Part shown: piece after piece, positions 1 through 8,855 of the stretch
How positions within the stretch are numbered: the first letter of the stretch is position 1
Layout: each line of letters begins with the position of its first letter
Assembly: GCF_007747795.1 (NCBI RefSeq)
Contig: NZ_CP036275.1
Coordinates: 1,440,501 to 1,504,500 of the forward strand
DNA: 64,000 nucleotides
Direction: 5' to 3'
DNA from: Maioricimonas rarisocia
GTDB lineage: Bacteria > Planctomycetota > Planctomycetia > Planctomycetales > Planctomycetaceae
Position numbers and translations under genes: made by a program
Notes under the pieces: generated by a model
The model's database searches: none
Seen by the model: the letters and a program-made list of their open reading frames with translations, nothing else
What the model was told of the DNA's origin: nothing

Positions 1-247
1 CCGGCTTGCCAACGGAGGGCCGGGTCGAGTCCTGCCGTTCGAGGTGGTGGGAACCCCATCCCGAATGAATCGGCGTCGAGCGGAATCGTGTCGCGAGCTT
101 CAGGTCCTGCGGGGCCGTGCCGGAAACGTCGAACTCGGCCCGGCTCGGGGCCGCGGGGGGCTCCGCCGGGGGACGGCTGGTGAGACGGCCGTCGCCGGCA
201 CATCCGGCAGTGCCGCACAGGACAATCAGCCCAACGACTCGACGCAT
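1..247 (-). CDS. Lipoprotein of unknown function, N-terminal fragment (cut by window edge)
   Basis: The first 82 codons are visible and the frame runs off the left edge without a stop. The start is an ATG at 245-247, preceded on the minus strand by AAGGAGG about 7 bases upstream, an unusually good Shine-Dalgarno site for this window. The product begins MRRVVGLIVLCGTAGCAGD, a short basic and hydrophobic leader with a lipobox-like LCGTAGC, so it is probably a lipoprotein. The mature part is Pro/Ala/Arg-rich at first (residues 22-36) and then has no motif I recognise. It is divergent from the RND adaptor gene with about 250 bases between them. Function cannot be assigned from this fragment. Confidence 0.75.
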   Translation of the reverse strand, partial: MRRVVGLIVLCGTAGCAGDGRLTSRPPAEPPAAPSRAEFDVSGTAPQDLKLATRFRSTPIHSGWGSHHLERQDSTRPSVGKP

Positions 248-498
248 TGCAGTTCCTCCTTGAAGCACGTCTGTTCAGATGGCACGGATCGCATCACCTG
301 AACGCCCTGCATAGCTTTTGATTCGGCGATCAGGCTCCGCGACAGCACCCGGGGCGGCAGTCGATCAGGGGATTCCAATCTGCCGCTCATCGCGGAGGCT
401 GTCCATGCGGCCTATACTGGTTGGCGAAACTGGCGAGCCGACATCCTGCGCACCAGGTTGGCAGGATCTGCGGTCTTGCGCTCTGGAGAACTCCCCAC

Positions 499-1833
499 AT
501 GAATCGCCTTGCCCGCAGGCATTGGCCCACCGGCACTGTTTCCGTAGTCGCAATAATCGTCATGGTCGGCTGCTCGCAGAATGAGCCGGCGAAAGGTACG
601 AAAGCCAATCCGAAGGTCGTTCCGGTCAGGACGGTCTCTGCCGTCGAAACCGAGATCCAGCGGACGACCATGCAGCCCGCCACGGTGTATCCGTTCTATC
701 GCGCTGAAGTGCGGGCGAAGATCTCCGGGTACGTCGGCGAAGTGCAGGCCGACATTGGTGACTTCGTCAAGGAAGGGGAGACCCTGGCCGTTATCGAAGT
801 CCCCGAGATGAGCAAGCAGCGGCAGGTGATCGCAGCCCGGATCGTGCGGCAGGAATCGGAGGAGGCCCGCGCCACAGCCGGGATTGAACTGGCCGAAGCG
901 AACGTTCGAGCTGCCGAGGCCCGTCTGAGACAGGCACGATCGGAAATGAGCAGTGCCGAAGCTGCCCTGGCTGCCAGCGAGGCCGAGTTCGATCGCACGA
1001 GCGACCTGGTCGAACGTCGCTCACTGGAGAGCCGCGTTCTGGATGAAGTCCGCAAGAAGCGTGATTCGGCACGCGCCAGCAAGGAGGCCACAGCCTCGGC
1101 GATCGTATCGGCGGAGGCTGCCGTCGCGGTGGCGGAAGCCCAGCGGACGGCTGCTGCTGCCGACCTCGATGCGGCGAAAGCCGAAACGGCGATCACCCGC
1201 AAGCAGCTCGAAGAACTCGATGTGCTGATGGGCTACGCGACGCTGAAGGCGCCGTTCTCAGGCGTGATCACGTCCCGCTCGGTCTCGCCCGGCGACCTGG
1301 TGCGGGAGCAGTCGGAAGTCGGCAAAGGGGTGGCTCTGTTCGCGATCAGTCAGATCGAAAAGGTCCGGGTTCACATCCCCGTACCGGAGGTCGATGCCGC
1401 CCGCGTCAGTCGTGGCGACGTCGTGAGTCTCACGTTTCCTTCGTTTCCCGGCGAACCTCCGATCGAAGCCACGGTGACGCGGCTGACGGGGGATCTCGAT
1501 CCCGGAACGCGAACGATGCTGGTGGAGGCAGAACTGCCCAACTCCGATCGCAAGCTGATGCCCGGCATGTTCGGACAGGCCACGATTACCCTCTCGACCC
1601 GGGCCGTGGCCAGGATGTTGCCGGCTCGGGCGATTCGCTTTGAGGAGTCGGGCGCGGCCTACGTCTACATCGTTGCAGATGACCGGACGGTTTCCGTCGT
1701 GCCGGTCGAGACCGGTTTTGACGACGGTCATTCGATCGAGGTTGTCTCGGGAGTCGAACCGGGACAGCAGGTCATCGACGCCCATCTGAAGCGGTTTGCC
1801 AACGGTCAGCCGGTGAGCATCATCGGCGAGTAA
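499..1833 (+). CDS. RND efflux periplasmic adaptor (HlyD/membrane fusion protein family)
   Basis: This 444-aa protein would bridge an inner-membrane RND pump to an outer-membrane channel. It starts MNRLARRHWPTGTV and has a lipobox-like IVMVGC near residue 19, so it is probably a lipoprotein. The first lipoyl half follows (AEVRAKISGYVGEVQADIGD), then a long Ala/Glu/Arg-rich alpha-helical hairpin of about 150 residues, the second lipoyl half (YATLKAPFSGVITSRSVSPG) and beta-barrel and proximal domains. The reading frame extends upstream to a TTG at 421, but the ATG at 499 has GGAGA 9 bases upstream and gives the signal sequence. The pump gene follows 85 bases downstream, so the two form an operon. 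Substrate is unknown. The outer-membrane factor is not in the window. Confidence 0.93.
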   Translation: MNRLARRHWPTGTVSVVAIIVMVGCSQNEPAKGTKANPKVVPVRTVSAVETEIQRTTMQPATVYPFYRAEVRAKISGYVGEVQADIGDFVKEGETLAVIEVPEMSKQRQVIAARIVRQESEEARATAGIELAEANVRAAEARLRQARSEMSSAEAALAASEAEFDRTSDLVERRSLESRVLDEVRKKRDSARASKEATASAIVSAEAAVAVAEAQRTAAAADLDAAKAETAITRKQLEELDVLMGYATLKAPFSGVITSRSVSPGDLVREQSEVGKGVALFAISQIEKVRVHIPVPEVDAARVSRGDVVSLTFPSFPGEPPIEATVTRLTGDLDPGTRTMLVEAELPNSDRKLMPGMFGQATITLSTRAVARMLPARAIRFEESGAAYVYIVADDRTVSVVPVETGFDDGHSIEVVSGVEPGQQVIDAHLKRFANGQPVSIIGE

Positions 1834-1918
1834 TGGCGTTGACTGCTTCAGGTGGTTGACTGCATTTCACTCCTCGTCCCGTCCTTGACGGGGCTTCTGT
1901 CTAAAGAGTGTCGCCGGA

Positions 1919-4900
1919 ATGGGACTGATTTCGTTTTCGCTGCGGAACCGCTTTGCCGTGCTCGCCGGAACCATCGGGCTGTGCATCCTCGGTGCGGCCG
2001 TGATTCCGGCCATCACTGTCGACATCCTGCCGGACTTCAAGAAGCCAGTGGTGGTCAGCTTCTTCTCGTACCCGGGGCTGCCGACGCTCGATATGGAGAA
2101 GTCGGTCAGCTCGCGTGTCGAGCGGGCGCTGACGCTGGCAGGAAAGATCGAACATCAGGAATCGCGGACCGTCCCCGGTGCGGCAGTCATCAAGGTCTTC
2201 TTTCAGCCCGGGGCCGATCCCAGTTCGGCGATGAACGACATCGTCAACCTCGAGGCGAGTGACATGTTTCACCTGCCTCCGGGTATCGAATGGCCGTTTA
2301 CCCTGCGGAGCGAGCCATCGAACCTTCCGGTCGTGCTTGCCGCCATCTCCGGCGAAGGACTGAGTGAGTCGGAACTGTACAGCATCGGGTACTACGCTGT
2401 CCGCAACAAGATGGGCGGACTGAAGGGGGTGCAGATTCCCCACCCTTTCGGCGGCAAGTTCCGGCAGATGATGGTGTACGTCGACCCGGCACGGCTGCAG
2501 GCCCATCACGTCAGCGCGACCGATGTCGTCGAAGCACTTCGAAAATCGAACCTCGTACTGGCGGCCGGGACGGCACGAATCGGAGAAACCGACTACCAGG
2601 TTCACCCGCGCAATACGCTGCCAACGCCCGAAGAAATCGAGGCTATCCCGGTGACGGTCCGTGATGGTCGCCCTGTGTTCATCCGCGACCTTGGGCGCGT
2701 GGTTGACGATGCGGCACTGCAGTACAACATCGTCCGGGTCAACGGCGAGCGAAGCGTGTACTGTCCGCTGCTGCGTGAACCGGGGGAGAATACGATCGCC
2801 GTCGTTGACCGTATCTACGATGGCATCTCGACCGAGATCCCGAAGATGAAGGAGCGGGGCGATATCCCCGAGGCGACCGAGGTCACGCTCGTTTCGGATC
2901 AGTCCCATTACATTCGCAACGCCATGTCCAACCTGTACAGCCAGGTCGGGTTGGGGGCGGTGCTCGTGGCAGTCGTCGTTCTCGTCTTCCTCAGACGCTT
3001 TCTGCCGACGCTCATCATCGTAGCGACCATCCTGCTGGCGATTCTCATTGGCGGACTCGGTTTCGCGTTCACCGGCCAGACGATCAACGTCATGACTCTG
3101 GGAGGCATTGCCCTGGCGATCGGCACCGTCGTGGACGCAGGGATCGTCGTCGTCGAGAACGTCATCCGGCATCAGCGGATGGGGAAGACGCCGCTCGATG
3201 CCGCCCGCGATGGAACCTTCGAGGTCTCCGGCGCGATCCTCGCCGGCACGATCACGACGCTGGCCGTCTTCCTGCCGGCCGTGTTCCTGACGGGGATGAT
3301 CAAGTACCTGTTCGAACCGCTCTCACTGGCGGCGACATTCACGATTGGTGCCTCCTATTTGCTGGCGCTGACCGTCGTGCCGGCCTACTGTGCCACGTTT
3401 GTCCGCGAACGGGTGCAGCCAGGCCACGAGCCGGTCGGTGAAGCGGACGCATCGGCCGGCACCGCGCCCGATTCCGTTCCTCGCGGCATGTACGGACGCC
3501 TCCTGCACGTGGCCCTCGAGGCTCCTGCGCTTTCGGTCCTGCTGATCGTGATGGCGGTCGGCGCGTCGTTCCTGGTATGGCCCCGCATGGGGACGGAACT
3601 CTTCCCCGATGTGGACGCCGGCACGTTCGAGATCCGGATCAAGACGATCCCCGGCACCGACCTGGAAGAGACCGAGCGGCTCGTCGAGCGGATCGAAGCA
3701 ACGATTCAGGATGTTATTCCACGCGAACAGATCGAGACGCTGATCGCCAACATCGGTCTGCCGGTCGGCAAGGGGGCGGGCTTCTCGACAGTTCTCAGTT
3801 CGAACTCCGGGCCCGACACCGCTTACGTCATCGTCAACCTGAAGCAGGAAGGGCGGAGCACCGGCACGCAGACCTACATCGATCGGTTGCGGGAGCGGCT
3901 GGCTGAGGAATTCCCGCTCGAGCAGTTTCTGTTCGTCTCTGGCGGGATCGTCAACATGGCGCTGAACGAAGGAGTGCCGACGCCGATCAGCGTGCAGGTC
4001 GCTGCCGGCACGCTCGGTCAGTGCCGGGATGCCGCCGAACGAATCGTCGACGTTGTCGAGCAGATCCCGGGCGCGAGAGACGTGCAGATCGCGCAGTCGC
4101 TCGACTATCCGCAGTTCGACGTGCAGGTCGACCGGACGCGGGCCCGCTATCTCGGACTCGATCAGGAAGAGGTGGCCCAGACGATTCTGACGGCACTTGG
4201 TTCGAGTGTCGGTTACTCGCCGACGATCTGGATCGATCCGAAGACGGGTGTCGATTTCTTCATGGGCGTGCAGTACGAGGACAACAGGTTCCAGTCGCTG
4301 GACGACATCAGAAACATTCCGCTCTCGCTGAGCACGGCAGACGGACCGATGACGATTCCGCTCTCCAACGTCGCGACGGTCCGGCGTGTGACCATTCCCG
4401 GTGAGATCGCGCACTACAACATCTCCCGGGTCAACGACGTGCATGTCAACGTGTCCGGTCGGGATGTCGGCTCAGTGGCGAGGGACGTCGAACGGGCCCT
4501 GGCCGGCATGGAGTTCGAAAGCGGAGTCTCGACCGCCATTCGTGGACCGGTCGCCACGATGAAGTCCGGCATGAATCTGCTGGGAGTGGGACTGGTGGTG
4601 GCGGGCGTGCTCGTGTACCTGGTGCTGATGGCCCAGTTCCGTTCGTTCGTCGATCCGCTGATCATTATGCTGGCCGTGCCGCTCGGACTTGGCGGCGTGC
4701 TGCTGGTGCTGTACTTCACCAACACCTACATCAACATTCAGTCTCTGATGGGGACTTTGATGATGATCGGCGTGGTGGTGAACAATTCGATCCTGCTGGT
4801 CGAGTTTGCCAACCGCCGTCGGGCCGAGGGACTCTCACCGCGGGAGGCGGCGATGTCGGCGGCCCAGGTGCGGCTGCGGCCCATTCTCATGACCTCGCTG

Positions 4901-5074
4901 ACGCTGGTGGCCTCGATGCTGCCGCTGTCGTTCCAGCTGGCCCCGGGCAACGAGGCCATGATCCCGCTCGCCCGGGCTCTGCTTGGGGGCATGATCGCTT
5001 CGACGGTACTGACGCTGGTATTGGTGCCCTGCGTCTATTCGCTGGTCCACCGTCGAGCGGCTCCCGTCGTCTGA
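1919..5074 (+). CDS. RND efflux transporter permease (AcrB/HAE1-like)
   Basis: This 1051-aa inner-membrane proton-driven pump has the full length expected for the family. The N-terminal segment MGLISFSLRNRFAVLAGTIG is the usual first transmembrane helix. A large periplasmic domain follows, then helices 2-6 with the motif GGIALAIGTVVDAGIVVVEN, which carries an Asp in the position typical of the proton relay in helix 4. A second periplasmic domain and helices 8-12 follow (LMGTLMMIGVVVNNSILLVE). It lies directly downstream of the adaptor gene. A short Gly/Ala-rich cytoplasmic linker sits between the two halves (around residues 500-525). Family membership is clear. The sequence does not tell drug from lipid or metal substrates, although the Lys/Glu-rich helix-4 signature of heavy-metal CzcA pumps is not evident. 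Confidence 0.95.
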   Translation: MGLISFSLRNRFAVLAGTIGLCILGAAVIPAITVDILPDFKKPVVVSFFSYPGLPTLDMEKSVSSRVERALTLAGKIEHQESRTVPGAAVIKVFFQPGADPSSAMNDIVNLEASDMFHLPPGIEWPFTLRSEPSNLPVVLAAISGEGLSESELYSIGYYAVRNKMGGLKGVQIPHPFGGKFRQMMVYVDPARLQAHHVSATDVVEALRKSNLVLAAGTARIGETDYQVHPRNTLPTPEEIEAIPVTVRDGRPVFIRDLGRVVDDAALQYNIVRVNGERSVYCPLLREPGENTIAVVDRIYDGISTEIPKMKERGDIPEATEVTLVSDQSHYIRNAMSNLYSQVGLGAVLVAVVVLVFLRRFLPTLIIVATILLAILIGGLGFAFTGQTINVMTLGGIALAIGTVVDAGIVVVENVIRHQRMGKTPLDAARDGTFEVSGAILAGTITTLAVFLPAVFLTGMIKYLFEPLSLAATFTIGASYLLALTVVPAYCATFVRERVQPGHEPVGEADASAGTAPDSVPRGMYGRLLHVALEAPALSVLLIVMAVGASFLVWPRMGTELFPDVDAGTFEIRIKTIPGTDLEETERLVERIEATIQDVIPREQIETLIANIGLPVGKGAGFSTVLSSNSGPDTAYVIVNLKQEGRSTGTQTYIDRLRERLAEEFPLEQFLFVSGGIVNMALNEGVPTPISVQVAAGTLGQCRDAAERIVDVVEQIPGARDVQIAQSLDYPQFDVQVDRTRARYLGLDQEEVAQTILTALGSSVGYSPTIWIDPKTGVDFFMGVQYEDNRFQSLDDIRNIPLSLSTADGPMTIPLSNVATVRRVTIPGEIAHYNISRVNDVHVNVSGRDVGSVARDVERALAGMEFESGVSTAIRGPVATMKSGMNLLGVGLVVAGVLVYLVLMAQFRSFVDPLIIMLAVPLGLGGVLLVLYFTNTYINIQSLMGTLMMIGVVVNNSILLVEFANRRRAEGLSPREAAMSAAQVRLRPILMTSLTLVASMLPLSFQLAPGNEAMIPLARALLGGMIASTVLTLVLVPCVYSLVHRRAAPVV

Positions 5075-5392
5075 TCAGCTGACGACAACCGAAGCGACCC
5101 CGTATCAGCCTCCCCGGAACCTGCCACGCGCACTGAAGAGTGTTTCAGGATCCGGGGGCAGGGGAGTCGGTCGGCGCTCGCATCCTGCCTCGGGACACTC
5201 CCGGTGCCGCAGTTCGTCGCTGCGCGGTACACAGACGTTTGCGTCAGCGTGATTCCGTTCCGAACCGGCTGCGGGGCGAGCCGCGGTTCTGCGATTCCCG
5301 TTGGACGCGACCGGCCATCGCGCTGCGTCTGGGACATTGCCGGAAGTATCGCAGCGGACAGGCCCTGATGTCCTCATCGAAAGGAGCCAACC
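5075..5392. other. Gene-free stretch between RND operon and oxidoreductase gene
   Basis: These 318 bases hold only short open frames with no family resemblance. I see no hairpin with a T-run for the RND operon. The last 20 bases carry the ribosome-binding site AAAGGAG of the next gene. Confidence 0.6.
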
Positions 5393-6928
5393 ATGTTCTC
5401 ACGTACTAGGAGCCATTCCGTCTGGCTGGCCGAAGCGCCACTGACAGGTTACCCCGAGCTTCGGGAGAACCTGGACGCCGATGTGGCCGTGATCGGTGGC
5501 GGCATCGCCGGCCTGACGACGGCACTCGAACTGCAACGTGCCGGCCAGAACGTTGTGCTGCTCGAAGCGGAACGGCTCGGCTGCGGCGTGACGGGGGCCT
5601 CGACGGCGAAGGTGACCTCACTGCACGGTGCCATCTACCGGCGGATCGAGCAGAAGTTCGATGCGGAGGCCGCACGCCTGTACGCAGAAGCGAATCAGGC
5701 TGGTCTGGAACACATCGCCGGCCGGGCGGAAGAGATGCTGGCACACAGCGTCGACTGTCAGTTCGAACGCCGCTCTGCGTTCACGTGCACGTTTGACGGC
5801 AGCGAGATCGAACTCATCCGCGAAGAAGCGGAAGCGGCCCGTCGTGCCGGGCTGCCGGCAGAGGCGACTTCGGACGTCGGTCTGCCGTTTCCGGTTCCTG
5901 CGGCTGTACGGGTGGAGAACCAGGCGCAGTTCCATCCCTACCGCTACTGTGTCGGACTGGCCCGTCTGCTGACCGACGCCGGCGGCCGGATCTACGAGCA
6001 CGTCCGCGCGCAGAACGTCAGCGATCCTGGGGATGACGGCTATTGCACGGTGGCACTGCCGGAGGGGGAACTGCGAGCCCGGCACGTGGTGATCGCGACG
6101 CTGCTGCCGTTTCTCGATCGGGGCGCCTACTTCGCGCAGACGCATCCGAGTCGTTCCTACGGGATCGCGGTTTCACTCAACGAAGCTGCTCCTGAGGGAA
6201 TGTACATCAATGTCGAGTCTCCTACGCGATCGGTGCGCCCGATGCCGGACGGGCGCAGGATCCTCGTCGTCGGAGAAGAGCACAAGGTCGGACAGGACGA
6301 CGATACCCGCGACCGGTATGCCGAACTCGAAGCATGGACCAGGAAGCACTTTGCCGTTCAATCGGTCGACCATCGCTGGTCGGCGCAGGACAACATTCCG
6401 GTCGACGATCTGCCCTACATCGGGCCGCTGGACAGGGAAACCGACCGGATCTGGACGGCGACCGGCTTCAACAAGTGGGGGCTGACGACCGGCTCGGTTG
6501 CGGCACTCATTCTGAAGGAGCTGATTCTCGGGAAGCGTCATCCATGGGCGGAGCTGTTCGACAGTACCCGGACCGACGTTCTTCCGTCAGCAAAAGAGTT
6601 CGTTACGCAGAACCTGAATGTCGCCGCACACTATGTCGGAGACCGCCTCAAGGCGCTCGTCGCCGAACCGGTCGACCAGCTGGCTCCCGGAGACGGGGCG
6701 ATCGTCGAACTGGATGGCGAGAAGGTGGCCGCGTTCCGGGATGATTCCGGCAACCTGCATGCCTGCTCGCCGATCTGCACGCACATGGGGTGCTACGTGC
6801 TATGGAACCGGGCGGAACGGTCGTGGGACTGTCCCTGTCACGGATCGCGCTTCGCCACCGACGGGCAGATTCTTCAGGGGCCGGCGCTGGATCCCCTCGA
6901 GAAGATCGATCCCTCTGGTGACCAGTGA
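5393..6928 (+). CDS. FAD-dependent oxidoreductase (DAO/DadA fold) with C-terminal Rieske [2Fe-2S] domain
   Basis: This 511-aa protein fuses two redox modules. Residues about 30-380 form a DAO-type flavoprotein: the dinucleotide-binding motif VAVIGGGIAG is at 31-40 and the C-terminal FAD contact region contains IWTATGFNKWGLTTGS. The last ~100 residues form a Rieske domain with both cluster motifs, CTHMGC and CPCHGSRF, supplying the two Cys and two His ligands. The start ATG has AGGAG 9 bases upstream. Proteins of this arrangement are usually annotated as glycine/D-amino acid oxidases with a Rieske domain, but their substrate is not established. I see no signal peptide or membrane segment. The gene stands alone between intergenic regions. 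Confidence 0.92.
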   Translation: MFSRTRSHSVWLAEAPLTGYPELRENLDADVAVIGGGIAGLTTALELQRAGQNVVLLEAERLGCGVTGASTAKVTSLHGAIYRRIEQKFDAEAARLYAEANQAGLEHIAGRAEEMLAHSVDCQFERRSAFTCTFDGSEIELIREEAEAARRAGLPAEATSDVGLPFPVPAAVRVENQAQFHPYRYCVGLARLLTDAGGRIYEHVRAQNVSDPGDDGYCTVALPEGELRARHVVIATLLPFLDRGAYFAQTHPSRSYGIAVSLNEAAPEGMYINVESPTRSVRPMPDGRRILVVGEEHKVGQDDDTRDRYAELEAWTRKHFAVQSVDHRWSAQDNIPVDDLPYIGPLDRETDRIWTATGFNKWGLTTGSVAALILKELILGKRHPWAELFDSTRTDVLPSAKEFVTQNLNVAAHYVGDRLKALVAEPVDQLAPGDGAIVELDGEKVAAFRDDSGNLHACSPICTHMGCYVLWNRAERSWDCPCHGSRFATDGQILQGPALDPLEKIDPSGDQ

Positions 6929-7142
6929 GGGATGATGCACGTTCCGTTGCCTGCAGCCGAACGAGTGGCCAAATCGAGTGCGGGCTGGCTCCCCTGGCGT
7001 CGGGCAGTCTGCCGGGGAACTGCAGAAACTGCTTCCCGGAAGATGTCAGGGAATCACTGATACCGTCGGCGGACGTCCACTCTTACGTTGCATGACCGGT
7101 TGTTGATTCCCCGAGTTCCCTCAGCAGAAGATACCGACAACC

Positions 7143-8249
7143 ATGGCGGATCACCTGTCGACACTACCCGGACCTTCCACGTCCCTGGCCGTACGGACCA
7201 CCCGGCCGCGAATCGGCTTCCTCGGCGTCGGTCGGGTCGGAATGGCCCGGATGCAGGCCGTCGTTCGGGACGCCCTCGTACGGGAGGATCTCGTCGACGT
7301 TGTCGGAATCTGCGATCCGTCGCCAGAGGCTGTCGATGCTGCCGGCGAAATCGTCTCTGCCGAGGTGACCGGCTCACTCGATGAACTGCTGGAACTGGGA
7401 CTGGATGGCCTGGTCATTGCCACTCCGACTGCCCAGCATGCCGTGCAGGCTCAGCAGGCGCTGCTGCGGGGAGCCGCCGTGTTCTGCCAGCAGCCACTGG
7501 CTCGCAATCGACGCGAGACCGAGCGGGTGATTGCTGCAGCCAGCGAGGCCGATCGGCTTCTGGGAGTCGACGTCTCCTGCCGCGTTCTCGACGGGGCCCT
7601 GGCAATGCGGAAGCTGGTCCGCTCTGGTGAGCTTGGAGAGATCTATTCGATCGATCTGACGTTCCAGCGCGCCTGTGGGCCGAACCGGGAGTGGTTCTAC
7701 GATCCACGGAAATCCGGCGGTGGCTGCGTCATCGACCAGGGCAGCCATCTGGTGGATTTCGCCGGCTGGGTGACCGGTGAATGGGAATTCGAGGATGTTC
7801 GCAGCACGCTGTGGCACCGCGGGCAGATTATGGGGACGCCGTGCGAGATCGTCGAGGACTCAGCCATCGTCGAGTGGCGGCAATCGGAGGGGGCCGTCGT
7901 CCGCCTGGCCTGTTCGTGGAATCTGGCCTCGGATTGGGAATCCGTCATCGAAGCAAAGTTCTACGGGACCGAGGGGACTGTGGTGCTGAGGAACGTCGAC
8001 GGTTCGTGCCTCGATTTCGTATGCGAACGCTTCCGCGGAACAGAGCGTGAACGTCTCGGAGAAACGACCACGGCTGCAGAGTCGCTGTACGTGCATGGTG
8101 GAGAGGATGCCGACATCTGGGGCGGAAGTGCCGTCGTGAACTGGGCCCGGCAACTGGCAGCTGGCAGCGGCTTCGATCCGGAGATCGAGCAGGCCTCCGC
8201 CGTGGCCGGACTCATCGACGAGATCTATCGGCGACCTCGAGAGGACTGA
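7143..8249 (+). CDS. Gfo/Idh/MocA family protein with altered EKP motif
   Basis: This 368-aa protein has the family layout of an N-terminal Rossmann domain (RIGFLGVGRVGMARMQ near residue 22) and a C-terminal alpha/beta dimerisation/substrate domain. The Asp/His signature region is intact (GGGCVIDQGSHLVDFAG). The normally conserved Cys-Glu-Lys-Pro stretch reads FCQQPLA, so both the Glu and the Lys are Gln. In characterised members that Lys contacts substrate and cofactor, so ordinary NAD(P)-dependent dehydrogenation is doubtful. The N-terminus has about 20 extra residues before the Rossmann strand, so a later start is possible. No operon partner is evident, and the next gene is 180 bases away on the same strand. 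Confidence 0.88.
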   Translation: MADHLSTLPGPSTSLAVRTTRPRIGFLGVGRVGMARMQAVVRDALVREDLVDVVGICDPSPEAVDAAGEIVSAEVTGSLDELLELGLDGLVIATPTAQHAVQAQQALLRGAAVFCQQPLARNRRETERVIAAASEADRLLGVDVSCRVLDGALAMRKLVRSGELGEIYSIDLTFQRACGPNREWFYDPRKSGGGCVIDQGSHLVDFAGWVTGEWEFEDVRSTLWHRGQIMGTPCEIVEDSAIVEWRQSEGAVVRLACSWNLASDWESVIEAKFYGTEGTVVLRNVDGSCLDFVCERFRGTERERLGETTTAAESLYVHGGEDADIWGGSAVVNWARQLAAGSGFDPEIEQASAVAGLIDEIYRRPRED

Positions 8250-8428
8250 CCGCAGTTCTTTGAGCCCCCACCGGTTCGCGAAACGTCGGGGGGGCGCTTG
8301 AGACACGTTGCGCTCCGCAGAGATGCCTTCGGAGAATGAACGGCCAACCTGAGCCGGTAACGGTCCGCGGCCGCAGGAACGGGCCGACGAAACAACCTGA
8401 CTACGATGATCTGAACAGGGGAACCATC

Positions 8429-8707
8429 ATGGCCGAAGCAAAGAAAACCCGAGACCACGACGTGATTCGCCAGTGGGTCGATGCGCGGTGCGGCAAGCCC
8501 GCAACCGTGAAGCAGACGCAACAGGGGAACGAACCTGCCGGACTGCTGCGGATTGACTTCGGCGAGCCGGACAAGCAACTGGAAGCGATCCCGTGGGACG
8601 AGTTCTTCCAGAAGTTCGACGCCGAGAACCTCGCCTTCCTCTACCAGGAGAAGACCGAGGATGGCGACACCAGTCGCTTCTGCAAGTTTGTCGATGCGAA
8701 CGCGTGA
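8429..8707 (+). CDS. Small conserved-looking hypothetical protein (92 aa)
   Basis: The product starts MAEAKKTRDHDVIRQWVDAR and is acidic, with no signal peptide or membrane helix. It contains LLRIDFGEPDKQLEAIPWDE and FDAENLAFLYQEK. This pattern of a basic start, a DHD-x-IRxW helix, an RIDF strand and a W-DE-FF-KFD helix resembles a small uncharacterised family I recall from many bacteria. I cannot give it a function. The frame extends upstream to 8336, but the ATG at 8429 is preceded by AGGGGAA at a suitable distance and begins the conserved-looking part. The gene is convergent with the large TPR gene downstream. Confidence 0.72.
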   Translation: MAEAKKTRDHDVIRQWVDARCGKPATVKQTQQGNEPAGLLRIDFGEPDKQLEAIPWDEFFQKFDAENLAFLYQEKTEDGDTSRFCKFVDANA

Positions 8708-8855
8708 GGAGGCCGCGGGGAACTTCTCGCGTTGGGACTGCCGCATCATCTTCAGGTAGACGGCTCGTTCGCCGCGAACGGTGATCGCGATCGGGCGTCC
8801 CTCACGTCGACGCCGCCATGGCGGCAGATCCCTCCGCACCGCGCTGCCGCTGCCA

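Noticed and set aside
1901-4444. Long minus-strand frames inside the RND transporter gene
   Set aside because: Composition is Asp/Arg/His-rich, typical of antisense translation of a GC-rich gene.
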